Shown here: positions 62,298-64,000 of the stretch, one piece after another
Position numbering within the stretch: position 1 is the stretch's first letter
Layout of the letters: each line of letters opens with the position of its first letter
Assembly: GCA_036003045.1 (NCBI GenBank)
Contig: DASYSS010000037.1
Location: 1-64,000, forward strand
Direction: 5' to 3'
Length of the DNA: 64,000 nt
From: Gemmatimonadaceae bacterium
GTDB lineage: Bacteria; Gemmatimonadota; Gemmatimonadetes; Gemmatimonadales; Gemmatimonadaceae
Notes under the pieces: model-generated
Told to the model about the DNA's origin: nothing
The model's database searches: none
The model's input: the letters and a program-made list of their open reading frames with translations, nothing else
Translations under genes and position numbers: made by a program

Positions 62298-63419
62298 ATG
62301 CGCGCCGCCGGGCGTATTGCGCTCCTGCTTGCCGCCACGGCGTGCGTCGCTACCGCCGGGGGTGGGAGTCGCAACGCGCGCCGCGCCGCGCCGCGGAGAA
62401 ATCGCGCGGCCACTCAGACGGCGCAGCTGACGCAACAGCGCGGATGGCGGGTAACCACCGCGGAGCAGGTCGATTTGTGGCTGCACGGCTTCGCGCTGCT
62501 CACGAGCGACACGGGTCGGGTGCCGTTCTTCGCGCGCGGATACAAGCAGCAGATCACCGCCCTCAAGCAGCAGCGCAACGTGTTCTCGCTGCTCGACGCG
62601 AATCGGGCGGAGCTCTCGGCGCGCTTCGCGACAAACCCGGAGCTCGCCAACGCGCAATTCCTCGCGATGTACTTCTCGTCGTTCCAGGAGATCGTGAGCG
62701 CGACGGACTATTTCATCCGTTCGGGCGGCAATCCGCGCGCGTCCGCGGTCCCGGCGATCCAGCAGCAGATCGCGCTCTTGGCCGCGAATTTTCGTACGGA
62801 CGCCGATCGCAAATGGCTCCGTCTCTTCGTGCAGAGCCTCGACGACGAGGACAAAAAATTCTATCACGAGTACTGGACCGCGGAGCAGCAGACGCGAGGC
62901 GCCGCGTTCGCGCAGGCCGTGTCGCAGTGGAACAGCACGTGGTACCCGAAGCTGACGCGTTTTCTCAACAATACGCAGCAAGGATCCGGCGAAGTCTTCT
63001 TGTCGCTCCCGTTGGGCGGCGAGGGGCGGACCGTGAATAACGGCAAACAGTCGAACATCATCGCGGTCGAATTCCCGAAAACCGTCGATGCCGCGTCCAC
63101 GGTTCTCTTCGCGGTCGCCCATGAGGCGGTCGCCAGCGTCGTGGATGACGCGATCCACGACAACACGACGCCTGCCGAACAGCGATCCGGCGCGACCGGC
63201 GGCTATGTCGGCAACGGAGCCGTGCGGGGCGGCGCCATCCTGATACAGCGCATCGCGCCGGAGCTCGTCCCGGCGTACATGCGCTACTACCTCGCCACGG
63301 CCGGTGTCGCGGGCATCGCCGGCGAACCGTCGGCCACCTTCGCGAGCACGTTCCCGCTGCCGCAGTCGATCGTCGACGCGATCGCCCGTCAGATCGACGT
63401 CGTGCTCGGCGGTATCTGA
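62298..63419 (+). CDS. Lipoprotein-like exported protein of unknown function
   Basis: 373 residues. ATG 62298 gives a signal ending AATAC (Cys14), then Gly/Arg-rich residues and a mainly helical domain: LHGFALLTSDTGRVPFFARGYK, RFATNPELANAQFLAMYFSS, KFYHEYWTAEQQTRG. A late segment, VLFAVAHEAVASVVDDAIHD, has an HEA..(12).D/H pattern that could be metal-like but is not a clear HEXXH. The frame also opens at ATG 62223 within the zinc-ribbon gene, which is rejected because the lipobox would be lost. I do not know the family. Confidence 0.68.
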   Translation: MRAAGRIALLLAATACVATAGGGSRNARRAAPRRNRAATQTAQLTQQRGWRVTTAEQVDLWLHGFALLTSDTGRVPFFARGYKQQITALKQQRNVFSLLDANRAELSARFATNPELANAQFLAMYFSSFQEIVSATDYFIRSGGNPRASAVPAIQQQIALLAANFRTDADRKWLRLFVQSLDDEDKKFYHEYWTAEQQTRGAAFAQAVSQWNSTWYPKLTRFLNNTQQGSGEVFLSLPLGGEGRTVNNGKQSNIIAVEFPKTVDAASTVLFAVAHEAVASVVDDAIHDNTTPAEQRSGATGGYVGNGAVRGGAILIQRIAPELVPAYMRYYLATAGVAGIAGEPSATFASTFPLPQSIVDAIARQIDVVLGGI

Positions 63420-63606
63420 CTGGTCGCGGTACTCAGGGTGAGACTGTCCTCCGCGGAAGACGTCGGGCGGCTCGGCGCGTGATCGCTCGACCGCCACAAG
63501 ACCTCGCGTCGCTTGGCCGGTGGTCAGTCGAGCGCGGGCTTGAAACAGGGAGACAGGCGGGGCGGTAAAGCTGTATCATCGTTTCGAACCGAAGGTAACT
63601 TTCGGT

Positions 63607-64000
63607 ATGTCCGACGTACCGGCACCCCGCCCGTCTTCCTCCTCGCGCATCGATCGTAGCGCGCTCGAGCGCGTGCTGGCGCGCGCCGCCGAGCTTCAAG
63701 GCAAGTCGGCGGACGCCGATCCCAGCGAAGAGTTCACCGAAGAACAGCTGATCGAGCTCGGGAAAGAGGTGGGGCTTTCGGCGCAGAATCTTCGTCAGGC
63801 ACTCGCCGAGGAGCGGACGCGGTCGGTGCTGCCGGAGGAGGAGGAGGGCGGCGTTTTCGCTCGGATCATCGGCGCGACGCGCGTCGCCGCGGCGCGGACG
63901 GTGGACGGTAAACCAGCGGACGTGCTGCAGGCGATCGACGCGTGGATGCAACGGCAGGAGCTGCTGATCGTGAAGCGGCATCACGGCGACCGAATCGTCT
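63607..64000 (+). CDS. Partial gene, N-terminal part of a helical protein (runs off window end)
   Basis: The frame is open from ATG 63607 to the last base (131 codons). A Pro/Ser-rich start (SDVPAPRPSSSSRIDR) leads to an amphipathic region, ALERVLARAAELQGKSADAD, then DPSEEFTEEQLIELGKEVGL and NLRQALAEERTR. The last is a helix-turn-helix-like pattern I associate with conserved hypothetical proteins of Gemmatimonadota. No domain can be assigned from the visible part. A CCGAA/TTCGG inverted repeat sits just before the ATG (63587-63605 region). Confidence 0.7.
   Translation, partial: MSDVPAPRPSSSSRIDRSALERVLARAAELQGKSADADPSEEFTEEQLIELGKEVGLSAQNLRQALAEERTRSVLPEEEEGGVFARIIGATRVAAARTVDGKPADVLQAIDAWMQRQELLIVKRHHGDRIV

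Overview
The window is about 64 kb of high-GC, densely packed bacterial chromosome. The organism is diderm and aerobic: it has TolC-type outer-membrane proteins, several lipoproteins, a Tat-exported enzyme and a caa3-type cytochrome oxidase. The gene mix fits Gemmatimonadota or a neighbouring phylum best: PadR next to a MacB-like permease, an erythrin/VIT iron exporter, exported M1 and aspartic-protease-like proteins, many small ECF sigma modules, and frequent GTG/TTG starts. That assignment is an inference from content; there is no rRNA gene here. I saw no tRNA, CRISPR array, insertion sequence or prophage.

1-10.2 kb: end of a receiver-domain protein, an HD-domain hydrolase, then a one-direction cluster of ECF sigma factor, single-TM putative anti-sigma, Spy/CnrX-like periplasmic protein, TolC-like channel, terminator, lipoprotein adaptor with a very large Gly-rich insertion, MacB-like permease lacking an ATPase domain, and a PadR regulator with its own inverted-repeat operator. 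The order resembles the cnrYXH-CBA metal-sensing/efflux loci, but with an ABC-type permease where the RND pump would be. A KUP potassium transporter follows.

10.4-23.9 kb: tandem-PDZ exported protein, ferritin-like/VIT iron exporter, a long imperfect inverted repeat, leuS, a chemoreceptor-like protein, a GT39-like membrane glycosyltransferase, a Tat-exported glycosylasparaginase, a small XRE/HTH_37-type regulator broken by a 16-bp tandem duplication, and an aspartase fused to an N-terminal cyclic-nucleotide-binding-like domain.

24-33.6 kb: a complete caa3 oxidase operon (subunits II with fused cytochrome c, I, III, IV, then a CtaG-like protein), an acyltransferase-like membrane protein, a PBP4-type D,D-carboxypeptidase and a saccharopine-dehydrogenase-like enzyme.

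33.6-43.4 kb (mostly minus strand): threonine dehydratase, REC-GAF-GGDEF, Ser/Thr kinase, M1 peptidase and degenerate retropepsin-like protein in one tightly overlapping run, then gyrA and a small mechanosensitive-channel-like protein.

43.5-55 kb: zinc-binding dehydrogenase with a coupled zinc-ribbon protein, sucB-lpdA (2-oxoacid dehydrogenase E2/E3), a GNAT protein, an unusual D-aminoacylase-like lipoprotein, a minus-strand run of exported proteins (lipoprotein, SGNH hydrolase, unknown family), a second ECF sigma/anti-sigma pair and a CoA transferase.

55-64 kb: a Lys/Ala/Pro-tailed protein, trehalose synthesis (otsA-otsB), a GHMP sugar kinase with an M20 deacylase and a coupled 73-residue protein, an RNase H with altered catalytic residues, small envelope and zinc-ribbon proteins, and a gene running off the right edge. 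Many start codons were reset from the longest reading frame using ribosome-binding sites, lipoboxes, terminators or stop/start overlaps; the reasons are given per entry.
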